Shown: one piece after another, positions 15,811 to 24,531 of the stretch | How positions within the stretch are numbered: the stretch's first letter is position 1 | Layout: each line of letters begins with the position of its first letter | NCBI RefSeq assembly: GCF_024362405.1 | Contig: NZ_CP101454.1 | Span: 3,224,001-3,288,000 of the forward strand | Reading direction: 5' to 3' | Source: Halorarius litoreus | GTDB taxonomy: Archaea > Halobacteriota > Halobacteria > Halobacteriales > Haloarculaceae | DNA: 64,000 bases | Notes under the pieces: model-generated | What the model was told of the DNA's origin: nothing | Seen by the model: the letters and a program-made list of their open reading frames with translations, nothing else | Databases searched by the model: none | Translations under genes and position numbers: made by a program

Positions 15811-16881
15811 TCACGCGGATTCGGCCCGTTCGTCCAGCGCGGCACCGAACGCATCCAGCGCCGCGGCCATCGACTCGGTGTCGCGACCGAGTGCGACGCG
15901 GAACGCCTCGCTTTCCTCGAAGAACCGCCCGGGCACGACCAGCACGTCGCGGTCGGCTGCGAGGTCGTGGACCGCGTCCCCATCCAGTTCCTCGTGGAAC
16001 AGCAGCGCGTACGGACAGCCGTCAGCGACGACCCCCGAGAGGTCCGGGCGCGCGGCGACGAACTGCCGGAGCAGGTCATGGTTCGACGCGGCGAGCCCTC
16101 GCGACCTGGCTGCGAGTTCGGTGTCGTTCGCGAGCGCGCGTCGAGCAAGCGCCCGCGAGGGCTCGGCGACCGCGCTCAGATGGCGCTGCACCTGCGTCGC
16201 ACGCTCGACGAAGGGGGCGTCGGCGATGAGCCACCCGATACGCAGCCCGCCGAGTCCGAGGAACTTCGTCAGCGAGCCTGTGACGATACTGCCTTCGAGT
16301 CCAGCCGCACAGGGAACGTCCGAGTCATCGCTGACTCCGTAGGGCGCGTACACCTCGTCGACGAGTAACCGCGCGCCGTGGTCGTGCACCCGCTCGGCGA
16401 CCACCCGGAGGCCGTCCCGACTCGTCGAGACGCCCGTCGGGTTGTGGCGGTTCGTCACGGACACGAGGACGGTGTCGTCGACGAGTGCGGCAGCGACACG
16501 GTCGGGATCGAGCGTCCAGACGTCCTCGCGGGTCCGGCGGAACCGGTCGACGTTCGCGCCGAGCGCGCGTGGGGTGGCCCACATCGGCTCGTAGCCCGGG
16601 CGTTCGACGAGTGCCGTCTCGCCGTCGCCGAGTGCAGTCGCTGCGACGATGAAGTTCGCCGCGCTCGCCCCAGCTGTTACCAGTACCTGCTCGGGTTCGA
16701 CATCGTAGCGGTCTGCCACCAGCGACTCGACAGTCGCGTCTGCAGGTACGTCGAAGCCGTCGAGCGCGGACGGGACGATGGCCCCATCGGGCGTCGGGCG
16801 GAGATCACTGGATGCGAGGTCGTGTGCCGCGGCGTCGGGTCGCCCCTCGATCCAGGCGAGGTAGTCGATGTCGGGGAACAC
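15811..16881 (-). CDS. PLP-dependent class I/II aminotransferase
   Basis: A 356-residue fold-type I aminotransferase from GTG 16881 (VFPDIDYLAWIEGRPDAAAH); longer readings run into the neighbouring gene. PLP-pocket motifs: VTAGASAANF, then SVTNRHNPTGVSTSRDG with the Asn-Pro, LLVDEVYAPYG with the Asp, and GSLTKFLGLGGLRIGW carrying the Schiff-base Lys. It resembles histidinol-phosphate or aspartate aminotransferase-like proteins, but the amino-acid substrate is not evident. The regulator gene ends about 25 bases upstream on the same strand, so the two may be co-transcribed. Confidence 0.9.
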   Translation of the reverse strand: MFPDIDYLAWIEGRPDAAAHDLASSDLRPTPDGAIVPSALDGFDVPADATVESLVADRYDVEPEQVLVTAGASAANFIVAATALGDGETALVERPGYEPMWATPRALGANVDRFRRTREDVWTLDPDRVAAALVDDTVLVSVTNRHNPTGVSTSRDGLRVVAERVHDHGARLLVDEVYAPYGVSDDSDVPCAAGLEGSIVTGSLTKFLGLGGLRIGWLIADAPFVERATQVQRHLSAVAEPSRALARRALANDTELAARSRGLAASNHDLLRQFVAARPDLSGVVADGCPYALLFHEELDGDAVHDLAADRDVLVVPGRFFEESEAFRVALGRDTESMAAALDAFGAALDERAESA

Positions 16882-16906
16882 GGGTCGACTTCGACCCGCT
16901 CCGGAT

Positions 16907-17689
16907 TCAACGTTCCGAACGGTCGACCGGCATCCCGTCGCGCCAGTACCGCTCGAACTGCTGGCGGGCAACCTCGACGGCCTCCGGGTGGCTGGTCTCG
17001 ATGCGGCCGCGCAGCCCGTCGTCCGTGTAGACTAGATAGTGCAGCGAGGTGGTGTCGTCGACTGTGACGAGTCCGAGGCTGTACCCCGGGTGGCTCTCGA
17101 GCTGACGCAGCAGCAGCCGGCCTGTCGCGAACAGTTCGTCGAGGACGTCGCTGTAACGCCCGACGAGTCGCTTCGTCACCGACTGACTCGCAGCCAGTCG
17201 AACCTCGACCCCGTCGTCGAGGACGGTCGACCGCAGCCCGTCGACGTAGTTCGGCCCCAGCGCGGTCATGAGATGGTCGACGCGCTGGGCCTCCTGCGCG
17301 TGGTCCAGATACGACTCGGCGGGTCGGTACGGCGCAGTCCGGTCGGTAAGGGTCACTTCTGCGCCCCGCAGTGCCGCCGCGTCGATGTCCGTCTCCAGCG
17401 ACAGCACCGACAGCAGTGGGATCGTCTCGAACACGCCGTCGACGCGCTCGCGGAACTGCTCGTACTCGTCGAACAGAAGCCGGCCCGCGAGCGTCAGTCG
17501 AAAGCCTCCGTCGGTCCGCTCTCCCAGCTCTGCGGACTCCAGTTCCCGGATGCAGCGGTCGACGGTCGACCGAGAGATGTCGAGCGACCGAACCAGCTCC
17601 GGCTTCGAGTGAGCACCCTCTCGGAGCAGCGAGATGAGTGGCTCGCGCCGGCTGAACAAAGGCAGCACCGAGACGGGATACTCGCTCAT
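16907..17689 (-). CDS. Haloarchaeal HTH transcriptional regulator
   Basis: A 260-residue protein starting MSEYPVSVLPLFSRREPLIS at 17689. The N-terminal winged helix (LLREGAHSKPELVRSLDIS then RSTVDRCIRELESAELG) is clear. The rest is an effector-type region with LVGRYSDVLDELFATGRLL and SLGLVTVDDTTSLHYLVYTD, a layout common in haloarchaeal regulators with a DUF-type C-terminus. It precedes the aminotransferase and may control it. A TATA-like element is not obvious immediately upstream; AT-rich sequence lies near 17720-17760. Confidence 0.85.
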   Translation of the reverse strand: MSEYPVSVLPLFSRREPLISLLREGAHSKPELVRSLDISRSTVDRCIRELESAELGERTDGGFRLTLAGRLLFDEYEQFRERVDGVFETIPLLSVLSLETDIDAAALRGAEVTLTDRTAPYRPAESYLDHAQEAQRVDHLMTALGPNYVDGLRSTVLDDGVEVRLAASQSVTKRLVGRYSDVLDELFATGRLLLRQLESHPGYSLGLVTVDDTTSLHYLVYTDDGLRGRIETSHPEAVEVARQQFERYWRDGMPVDRSER

Positions 17690-17745
17690 ACCGACCCCAC
17701 CTACCTCCGCCCCTGCGTTAATTGTTCGGGTTGCATCACGATTCA

Positions 17746-17992
17746 ATTTAAACCGACACAAGCTTGATATACAAGAAGTCACTACCCGAGGAGCCGGTCA
17801 GAGGGTGACCTAAAGACCTCTCCCTGCATCGTTCGGATGCCGGGGTGCCTCTGACATCCGGCATGGGGGTGGTTTTGCCCGGATCACCCCCTTCTCTGGC
17901 CGTGAGGGTGCCCGCCCGCACCCTCACGGCTGATCTCTCACTCCCGAGCCTGCGTGCCGGTCGTGTGTTCATCGGCCACGACCCCGATGCCG
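17746..17992 (+). ncRNA. Candidate structured RNA (or long structured leader) upstream of trxA
   Basis: Five to six consecutive hairpins fill this non-coding stretch: GGTCA-GAGGG-TGACC; GCATC-GTTCG-GATGC; ATGCCGG paired with CCGGCAT; GGGGGTG paired with CACCCCC; CCGTGAGGGTGC-CCGCCC-GCACCCTCACGG (12 perfect pairs); and GGTCGTG paired with CACGACC just after. A TATA-like tttaaa at 17747-17752 could start a plus-strand transcript near 17775. No SRP, RNase P or tRNA signature was found, and no H/ACA or C/D boxes were convincing. The strand and ends are inferred. Confidence 0.4.
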
Positions 17993-18020
17993 TTAACAGG
18001 CTAGGCCCTGTACGAAGGGT

Positions 18021-18425
18021 ATGAGCGAGACAGACGACGAACTCGATTCTATCCGAGAACAGAAGCGCAAAGAACTCGAAGATAAGGCCAGCAAGCCGGA
18101 AACGCCGGACACCCCGATTCACGTCGAGGGGCAGTCGCACCTCGACCAGTTGGTCGCGGACCACGATGTCGTGCTCGTCGACTTCTACGCGGATTGGTGC
18201 GGACCGTGCAAGATGCTCGAGCCGACCATCGAGACGCTCGCAGCCGAGTCCGACGCCGTGATGGCGAAGGTCGACATCGACGCCCACCAGGCGCTCGCCC
18301 AACAGTACCGCGTCCAGGGCGTCCCGACGCTCTACCTGTTCGCCAACGGCGAGCCGGTCGAGCAGATGGTCGGCGTCCAGGACAAGGGGACGCTCGAACA
18401 GAAGATCGCCGCCGCGAGCGCCTGA
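18021..18425 (+). CDS. trxA: Thioredoxin
   Basis: A 134-residue thioredoxin that reduces protein disulfides. The active site is YADWCGPCKMLEP (Cys60 and Cys63), and the conserved cis-Pro motif QGVPTLYLF follows. A charged 35-residue N-terminal extension (DSIREQKRKELEDKAS) precedes the domain, as in several haloarchaeal thioredoxins. The start at 18021 immediately follows the hairpin-rich segment, so a structured leader or an upstream RNA gene is possible. Convergent with the dehydrogenase gene. Confidence 0.95.
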   Translation: MSETDDELDSIREQKRKELEDKASKPETPDTPIHVEGQSHLDQLVADHDVVLVDFYADWCGPCKMLEPTIETLAAESDAVMAKVDIDAHQALAQQYRVQGVPTLYLFANGEPVEQMVGVQDKGTLEQKIAAASA

Positions 18426-18432
18426 GCCCGAG

Positions 18433-19395
18433 CTACCAGTTCCCTGAGATGGGATAGGTCGGTTCACCGCCGGTGAGCACCTGCGCCACGTCGCTCGCGA
18501 CGGTGTTCGCACACTCCTGAATCGCCGCTTCCGAGTACCACGCGACGTGTGGCGTGTAGATGACGTTCGGGTGGTCGGTCGGGAGTTCCGTCGGTGGTTC
18601 CTCGGGAAGCACGTCGAGCCCTGCGCCCGCGATGTCGCCAGCGTCGAGCGCCGCAGCTAGCGCGTCGGCGTCGACGACCGCCCCTCGGCCGACGTTGACG
18701 AGGACGGCCGACCGCTTCATCAGTGAGAGGGCGTCCCGGTCGAGGAGGCCACGAGTCTCGGCCGTCAGCGGGGCGAACACCGCCAGCAGGTCGCTTCGCC
18801 GAAGCAGCGACTCCAGTTCGACGCGCTCGACGCCGTACTCTGTGGCGACCGCGTGGTCGACGTACGGGTCGTACGCGAGCAGGTCGAGGTCGAACCCCTC
18901 GACCAGTTCGGCGAGCCGCTGTGCCGTCGCCCCGAAGGAGACGAACCCGAGCGTCGCGTCGGAGAGTCGCGTCGTCGGAACGCCAGGCGTGCGCGACCAC
19001 GACCCGGCGCGGACGGCGCCATCGTGAGGGCGGAGCTTCCGCCACGCCGAAAGGAGCAACGAGAGTGCGTGTGTCGCCACTTCCTCGACGCAGTACGTGG
19101 GGTCGTGGACGACGGGAATGCCGTACTCGCGGGCGGCCTCGAGGTCGATGGCGTCGACGCCGATACCAGCCCGGGCCACGACACGAATCGGCGTCTCGGT
19201 GAACACGCGCTCGGTGACGGGGGTCCCCGCGTCGACGACGACGGCGTCCGCCTCCATCGTCGAGGCTGCCTCGACGAGTGTCGCCTCCGAACCCCCCTCG
19301 ACGAAGCGCACGTCGGCGTCGAACCCCTGCCACGTGAACGACTCCGGTAGCACGTCCGCCGTCTTCTCGTCGGTGGACACCACCCGGTGTGACAT
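18433..19395 (-). CDS. D-isomer-specific 2-hydroxyacid dehydrogenase
   Basis: A 320-residue NAD-dependent dehydrogenase from ATG 19395 (MSHRVVSTDEKTADVLPESF). The substrate-binding region contains VVARAGIGVDAIDLEAAREYGIPV. The nucleotide-binding segment is divergent (LGFVSFGATAQRLAE in place of GxGxxG...). The catalytic set is Arg/Glu (LVNVGRGAVVDADAL, GLDVLPEEPP) and His (YTPHVAWYS). This places it near the C-terminal-binding-protein-like clade. The substrate is unknown. The altered glycine motif (GFVSFGATA) is worth noting but occurs in this clade. Confidence 0.88.
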   Translation of the reverse strand: MSHRVVSTDEKTADVLPESFTWQGFDADVRFVEGGSEATLVEAASTMEADAVVVDAGTPVTERVFTETPIRVVARAGIGVDAIDLEAAREYGIPVVHDPTYCVEEVATHALSLLLSAWRKLRPHDGAVRAGSWSRTPGVPTTRLSDATLGFVSFGATAQRLAELVEGFDLDLLAYDPYVDHAVATEYGVERVELESLLRRSDLLAVFAPLTAETRGLLDRDALSLMKRSAVLVNVGRGAVVDADALAAALDAGDIAGAGLDVLPEEPPTELPTDHPNVIYTPHVAWYSEAAIQECANTVASDVAQVLTGGEPTYPISGNW

Positions 19396-19635
19396 ACCGG
19401 CACGTCGTGGGGCGCCCACTTAACCGCCACCGGTGTTCGCCCCTGTGAGTCCCCGCCGAAGCCGTCGCTCGCCTCGCGACAGTCGAAGAACCGCGCCGTG
19501 TTCCGAACCGGGTGGAGGGGGTGTGCACCCCTCTCGCGTGACACTACGGAGCCGAAGGCTCCACCCCCAGTTCGTCCCCCGGGAGTATCAACCCACCAGT
19601 CGATGTATTTGTCCGTCCAGTGCGTAGAGGGGGCT

Positions 19636-20067
19636 ATGTACGACACCATCCTGGTGCCGACAGACGGGAGCGAGGTCTCGGAACGTGCCGCACAGGAGGC
19701 GTTCGGTCTCGCGAGCGAGCTCGGCGCGTCGGTCCACGTGCTGTTCGTCATCGACGAGTCGGCGTCGTCGTTCCTCCTCACCACTGAAACGATGTCGAGC
19801 GTCCTCGAAGAGCTCCGCGAGACGGGAGAGGAAGCGACCGAAGCGGCGGCCGCGTTCGCCGAGGACGTCCCAGTCGAGACTGCCGTCGTCCGCGGGATGA
19901 ACATCCACGGCACTATCGTCGACTACGCCGAAGACCACGGCGTCGATCTCGTGGTGATGGGCACCCATGGACGCCACGGTGTCGAACACATCGTCGGGTC
20001 GACGACCCAGCGCGTGCTCACGAGCACGTCGATTCCGGTGCTGGTCGTCGGCGAGAAGGGGGCGTGA
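19636..20067 (+). CDS. Universal stress protein (UspA family)
   Basis: A 143-residue single-domain USP starting MYDTILVPTDGSEVSERAAQ; a longer in-frame start at 19498 runs through hairpin sequence and is rejected. The ATP-binding signature GTHGRHGVEHIVGSTTQRVL (G-2x-G-9x-G-S/T) is complete. Family knowledge: these are stress-associated nucleotide-binding proteins. It ends one base before the stop of the convergent P-loop/DRTGG gene. Upstream hairpins (GAGGGG..CCCCTC and GGAGCC-GAA-GGCTCC, 19515-19562) may be terminators or leader structure. Confidence 0.92.
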   Translation: MYDTILVPTDGSEVSERAAQEAFGLASELGASVHVLFVIDESASSFLLTTETMSSVLEELRETGEEATEAAAAFAEDVPVETAVVRGMNIHGTIVDYAEDHGVDLVVMGTHGRHGVEHIVGSTTQRVLTSTSIPVLVVGEKGA

Positions 20068-20068
20068 G

Positions 20069-21154
20069 CTACGACTCGTCTTCGGCCTCGTCGTGGACCG
20101 GGAGCAGCGCGTCGAGGTCGGCGTAGTCGGCCAACAGGTCGCGCATCACGGTCACGGTCCGCTCGTCCCGGGTTCGGCCCGACCGGACGAGCTCCTCGGC
20201 ACGGTCGATGCTCGTCAGGGTATCCGACCCCACGAGCAGGACGGGCACGCCGGCCTCCTCCGCGCGGCCGATGACGGCTCCCGGCGGCCGGAACCCACCC
20301 GTGAGCAGCAGACACTTCACGCCAGGCGCGTCGAGCGCGACGGTCTGTATCTCGGTGCGGTCCCCGCCCGTAATCATCGCGGCGTCGCGAGTGCGGCGGA
20401 ACTGGGTGAGCGCCTCGCTCGCGCCCATCGCCCCGACGACGAACCGCTCGATGAAGACGTCGGTGGGTGCATCGTCGGTCAGCACCTCCGCGCCGAGTTC
20501 GCGAGCTAGCTCCGCGACCGTGATGCCCGCGAGCTCCTGTTTCTGCGGGAGCGTCCCGAACACCCGGACCCCACGTCCCTCGACGAACGGCACCACGTCG
20601 GTCGCGAGTTCGTCGAACGCCGCGTCCGGCACGGCGTTGAACAGCACGCCCGCGAGCCGGTCGCCGAGCAGGTCCGCGGCGGCGAGTACGTCGTCGACGT
20701 CACTCGGCTGTCGGTAGCGGGTGACGAGAACGACCTCCGCGTCGAGCAGTTCGGCCACGTCCGCGTCGGTCAGGTCGATGATGCCACCGGTGGTGAGTGC
20801 ACCGCCGCCCTCGAGGACCATCCGGTCGCGGTCGGCGGCGAGCGCCTCGAAGCTCTCTCGCACGCGCTCACCGACGGCATCGGGGTCCTCGCGGCCACGA
20901 ATCGCCTCCTGGACGAACGTCGGCGAGTAGACGACCGGTTCGAGGTCGTGCATCTCGGCGTCGAGGTCGAGCAGTTCACGCGCGAGCATCGGGTCCTGGT
21001 CGAGCGTCTTGCCGACGGCCGACTGCAGTCGCGTGCCCTTTGGCTTCATGTAGCCGACCGCCTCGCCGCGCTCCTTGGCCGCGAGCGCCAGCGCCAGCGC
21101 CACGGCCGTCTTGCCTGTGCTCTCCGCCGTCGAGGTGACGAGTACCGGTTTCAT
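20069..21154 (-). CDS. P-loop/DRTGG protein, phosphotransacetylase N-terminal-like
   Basis: A 361-residue protein. The N-terminal BioD-like P-loop domain starts MKPVLVTSTAESTGKTAVAL (Walker A, about residues 8-16) with VLEGGGALTTGGIIDL further on. The C-terminal half is a DRTGG domain (about residues 215-325; GGFRPPGAVIGRAEEAGVPV). This is the regulatory N-terminal half of some bacterial phosphotransacetylases, without the catalytic PTA domain. Its ATG overlaps the acd stop by four bases, so it is translated with the acetyl-CoA synthetase. A regulatory or sensing role in acetate/acetyl-CoA metabolism is inferred from that coupling. Confidence 0.85.
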   Translation of the reverse strand: MKPVLVTSTAESTGKTAVALALALAAKERGEAVGYMKPKGTRLQSAVGKTLDQDPMLARELLDLDAEMHDLEPVVYSPTFVQEAIRGREDPDAVGERVRESFEALAADRDRMVLEGGGALTTGGIIDLTDADVAELLDAEVVLVTRYRQPSDVDDVLAAADLLGDRLAGVLFNAVPDAAFDELATDVVPFVEGRGVRVFGTLPQKQELAGITVAELARELGAEVLTDDAPTDVFIERFVVGAMGASEALTQFRRTRDAAMITGGDRTEIQTVALDAPGVKCLLLTGGFRPPGAVIGRAEEAGVPVLLVGSDTLTSIDRAEELVRSGRTRDERTVTVMRDLLADYADLDALLPVHDEAEDES

Positions 21155-23241
21155 AGCTTCTCGGGGTCGATAGTGAGTCGTACGTCGATCGCCACGGCAC
21201 CCTCGGGCCGGGCGACGAGCGGGTTCACGTCCAGTTCGAGTATCGCGGGGAAGTCGGTGACGAGCTGTGAGAGCCGCTGGAGCGTCTCCACGATGGCCCC
21301 CTCGTCGACCGACGGTCGGCCGCGGGCTCCCCGGAGGAGGGGCGCGGCGTCGATGTCGTCGAGCATCGACTCGACCTCGGGCTCGGAGACCGGCGCGACG
21401 CGGACGGTGGTGTCCTCGAGCACTTCGACGAAGATGCCACCGAGGCCGAACAGCAGCAGCGGCCCGAACTGCGGGTCACGGTTCGCTCCGATGATGGTCT
21501 CGACGCCGTCGTCGGTGTCGACGAGCTCCTGTACCTGCACCCCCAGGACGGTCGCGTCGGGCTGGTAGTTCCTCGCCCGCGTGACGAGGTCCTCGTAGGC
21601 GTCGCCGGCTTCGTCCGCCGGGACGCCGACCTTCACGCCGCCGATGTCCGACTTGTGGAGGATGTCGGGCGAGACGATTTTCATCGCGACCTCGTCGCCG
21701 ATGTCGTGGGCCGCTCGCACCGCGTCCTCCCGGGAGTCGACGATCTCGCCCGCTGGCGTCGGAATCCCGTAGGCGTCGAGCAGTCCCATCGCCTCCACGC
21801 CGAGTCGGTTCTCGCCGCGGTCGGCCGCGTGTTCGAGCACGGCTCGGGCGGCCTCCTGGTCCACGTCGAATTCGCGGGGGGGCTCGTAGGTGGTCGCTCG
21901 AACCTCGCGATAGCGTCGCAGCGCGTCGAGCGCGCCGACCGCCCGCGCGGGGTCGAAGTAGTTCGGGATCCCCGCAGCGGCCAGCTGTCGCGCCGGCTCG
22001 CGAGTCGCACCCCCGCCCATCAACACCGAGGCGACCGGGAGGTCGGCGTCCTGCTGTACCTCGATGATGGTCTCGGCGAGGTCTTCGTAGGCGAGCACGG
22101 CGGTGGGACAGGAGACGACGACCGCACAGCCGACGTTCGGGTCCGAGAGAACGATCTCGAGCGCCTCGCGGAACCGGTCGACGCTCGCGTCGCCGATGAC
22201 GTCGACGGGGTTGTAGACGTTCGCATTGTCCGGGAGCGACTCGGTGAGTGCCTCGTGTGTCTCCTCGGTGAACGAGGCGAGCGACAGGTCGCTGTCGCCC
22301 ACGGCGTCGGTCGCCATCACGCCCGGTCCGCCAGCGTTGGTGACGATGGCGACACCGTCTGCGTCGGGAATCGGCTGCCCCGCGAGGATACCGCCGAAGT
22401 CGAACAGCTCCTGGACGGAGTCGGCTCGGAGGACGCCCGCCTGCTCGAGCCCGGCCTCGTAGGCGGCTTCGCTGCCGGCGATTGCGCCCGTATGCGAGGC
22501 GGCGGCGTGTGCGCCCGCTTCGGTGCGTCCGGACTTCACCACCACGACGGGTGTGTCGCGAGTCACCTCGCGGGCAGTCCGGATGAACTCGGCGCCGTCC
22601 TCGATGCTCTCGAGGTAGCCGAGGACCACGTCCGTCTCCGGGTCGTCGCCCCACGCGCGGACGAAGTCACGCTCGTCCATCACGGCCTTGTTGCCGAGCG
22701 AGACCACGTCCTTGAATCCGATGTCGTGGTCGGTCGCCCAGTCGAGGACCGCGGTGATGAACGCCCCCGACTGGCTCATGAAGGAGACGTTGCCGGGGGC
22801 TGCCATCGTCGGGCCGAACGTCGCGTTCAGCCCTTTCGTGGTCGAGATGATGCCGAGACAGTTCGGGCCGACGAGGTTGATGTCGTACGCGTCGGCGACC
22901 GATGCGAGCTCCCGCTCGCGGGCGGTTCCCTCGGCGCCGGCCTCGCTGAATCCGGCGGTGATGACGACCACGTCTCGGACGCCGGCCTCGCCGGCCTCGC
23001 GGACAACATCGACGGCGAGTGCCGGAGGAACGACGACGATTACGAGGTCGGCGTCCGCGGCGGCGACGCTGTCCAAACAGGACAGACCGAACACCTCGTC
23101 GCGGGTCGGGTTCACCGGGACCACCTCACCGTCGAAGTCGTCGAGCAGGTTCCGGACCACCGCGCGCCCAACTGAGCCGTCGCGCTCCGTCGCACCGACC
23201 ACGGCGACGCGGTCGGGTGCGAACAGGGTCTCCAGCGCCAT
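21151..23241 (-). CDS. acd: Acetate--CoA ligase (ADP-forming), fused alpha-beta
   Basis: A 696-residue NDP-forming acyl-CoA synthetase that converts acetyl-CoA + ADP + Pi to acetate + ATP. Start MALETLFAPDRVAVVGATER at 23241; the longer frame lacks protein-like sequence. A CoA-binding domain (VVGATERDGSVGRAVVRNLL) is followed by succinyl-CoA-synthetase-like domains with MSQSGAFITAVLDWA and the phosphohistidine region KSGRTEAGAHAAASHTGAIA. The C-terminal ATP-grasp domain has KIVSPDILHKSDIGGVKVGV. Length and domain order match the single-chain archaeal enzyme. The operon partner is the DRTGG protein. Confidence 0.93.
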   Translation of the reverse strand: MALETLFAPDRVAVVGATERDGSVGRAVVRNLLDDFDGEVVPVNPTRDEVFGLSCLDSVAAADADLVIVVVPPALAVDVVREAGEAGVRDVVVITAGFSEAGAEGTARERELASVADAYDINLVGPNCLGIISTTKGLNATFGPTMAAPGNVSFMSQSGAFITAVLDWATDHDIGFKDVVSLGNKAVMDERDFVRAWGDDPETDVVLGYLESIEDGAEFIRTAREVTRDTPVVVVKSGRTEAGAHAAASHTGAIAGSEAAYEAGLEQAGVLRADSVQELFDFGGILAGQPIPDADGVAIVTNAGGPGVMATDAVGDSDLSLASFTEETHEALTESLPDNANVYNPVDVIGDASVDRFREALEIVLSDPNVGCAVVVSCPTAVLAYEDLAETIIEVQQDADLPVASVLMGGGATREPARQLAAAGIPNYFDPARAVGALDALRRYREVRATTYEPPREFDVDQEAARAVLEHAADRGENRLGVEAMGLLDAYGIPTPAGEIVDSREDAVRAAHDIGDEVAMKIVSPDILHKSDIGGVKVGVPADEAGDAYEDLVTRARNYQPDATVLGVQVQELVDTDDGVETIIGANRDPQFGPLLLFGLGGIFVEVLEDTTVRVAPVSEPEVESMLDDIDAAPLLRGARGRPSVDEGAIVETLQRLSQLVTDFPAILELDVNPLVARPEGAVAIDVRLTIDPEKL

Positions 23242-23320
23242 CCCCTGAATCGACACCACCCGGCCCGATAAAGCTGGCGCGAACCGGAACCGTTTCACGC
23301 CAACAGGGGACAGCCAGTAC

Positions 23321-23956
23321 ATGAACTTCGGGCTCCTCGTCACTGCCGCGTTGCTCGGCGTCACGCACGCCGCCGAGCCCGACCACGTCGCCGGCGTCGT
23401 CGGACTCACTGGTGACACCGCGCGGTCGAACGCGGCGGTCGTCGGCGCCTGCTTCGCCACCGGTCACGCCGTGCTCGTCGTGGTCTGGCTGGGGCTCGCC
23501 ACGCTCGTCTTCGACCGACTCCCCGCACTCACCAGTGCGTTCGGCGCGACGGCCCTCGGTGCGGTCCTGCTCTTCACGGGTGGGTTGCTCGCGGCCGACG
23601 CTCTCCGGAGTCGTCAGACCGACGGCCACGCACACGCACACCCGGTCCTCGCACGTACGGACGGCGGGACGCGACGACTGCTAGCGTTCGGGATCGTTGG
23701 GGCGCTGTTCACCCTTTCGCCACCCCTGACGATGCTGGGGTTCGTGACCGCTGTGGTGCCGACCGCAGGGGCAGGTGGGGCGTGGCTCGCCGTCGCAGCC
23801 TACGCGGTCGCCATCGTCCTCGCCATGTCGACCATCGGTGCCGTCGGGAGCACTGCGGTCCGCTGGCTCGGCGGTCGGAACGAGCGCTACGCCGTCGCCG
23901 GCAAACTGGTCGCCGCGCTGGTCCTCGTCTCCCTCGGCATCTCGACGCTGGTCTAA
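23321..23956 (+). CDS. NiCoT/NicO-like nickel-cobalt transport protein
   Basis: A 211-residue protein with six hydrophobic helices. The first carries GVTHAAEPDHVAGV, the H-x4-DH signature that binds metal in NiCoT and NicO/RcnA permeases. A short His-rich loop (DGHAHAHPVL) lies between helices three and four, as in RcnA-type exporters. Whether it takes up or exports metal is not decided by sequence. No urease or hydrogenase gene is nearby. It overlaps the convergent YbaK gene by four bases. Confidence 0.82.
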   Translation: MNFGLLVTAALLGVTHAAEPDHVAGVVGLTGDTARSNAAVVGACFATGHAVLVVVWLGLATLVFDRLPALTSAFGATALGAVLLFTGGLLAADALRSRQTDGHAHAHPVLARTDGGTRRLLAFGIVGALFTLSPPLTMLGFVTAVVPTAGAGGAWLAVAAYAVAIVLAMSTIGAVGSTAVRWLGGRNERYAVAGKLVAALVLVSLGISTLV

Positions 23957-24426
23957 TCCTCTTTCACGTCGGCCGCCGTCCCGCCCGACAGCTCCCGAAG
24001 CTGGTCCGGCGAGAGCGGGAACACCGCTTCCGGCGTTCCGGCCGCGGCCCACACCTCGTCGAACGACAGCAGCGTCTCGTCGAGCAGTACCGGCACCGAT
24101 GTCTCGTGGCAGAACGGCGGGACGCCACCGATGGACCAGCCGAGTACGGCCTTGATGTCGCCCGCATCGGCCATTTCCACCTGCTGGACGTCGAGCAAGT
24201 CAGCCACCTTCTCGAGGTCGACCCGATTGGCGCCGCTCGTCACGACGACTGCGAGCCCATCGTCGGTGTCGACCGCGATGCTCGATGCGATCTGTGCCAC
24301 GTCACAACTGATGGCCGCGGCCGCGTCCGCGGCGGTCTTCGTCCCCTCCGGAAACTCGTGGACTTCCGGGTCGAATCCGTGACGGTCGCGGGCGGCGCGT
24401 CGGAACTCCACTGCGCGCTGGTGCAT
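23953..24426 (-). CDS. YbaK/EbsC-family aminoacyl-tRNA deacylase
   Basis: A 157-residue protein from ATG 24426 (MHQRAVEFRRAARDRHGFDP). Family motifs: EFPEGTKTAADAAAAISCDVAQIASSI, AVVVTSGANRVDLEKVADLL and DIKAVLGWSIGGVPPFCH, the last with the GxxPPFG-type loop. YbaK/ProXp domains hydrolyse mischarged tRNAs in trans. The specific misacylated tRNA is not known here. A frame extending to 24477 is less plausible because it adds a hydrophobic stretch. Confidence 0.9.
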   Translation of the reverse strand: MHQRAVEFRRAARDRHGFDPEVHEFPEGTKTAADAAAAISCDVAQIASSIAVDTDDGLAVVVTSGANRVDLEKVADLLDVQQVEMADAGDIKAVLGWSIGGVPPFCHETSVPVLLDETLLSFDEVWAAAGTPEAVFPLSPDQLRELSGGTAADVKED

Positions 24427-24531
24427 GGGCGTCGGCACCCACCCGGCGGACAAAAGCACACCGCTCCGATAGGACAAAGACCCGTTTGACTCGCCACAAG
24501 GGATTTTTCAACCCCGAGTCAGCGTGGAGGC

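Noticed and set aside
17746..17992. SRP, RNase P or H/ACA RNA at the hairpin cluster
   Set aside because: None of the diagnostic conserved sequences (for example the RNase P GAGGAAAGTC region or an ACA box under a K-turn stem) was found.
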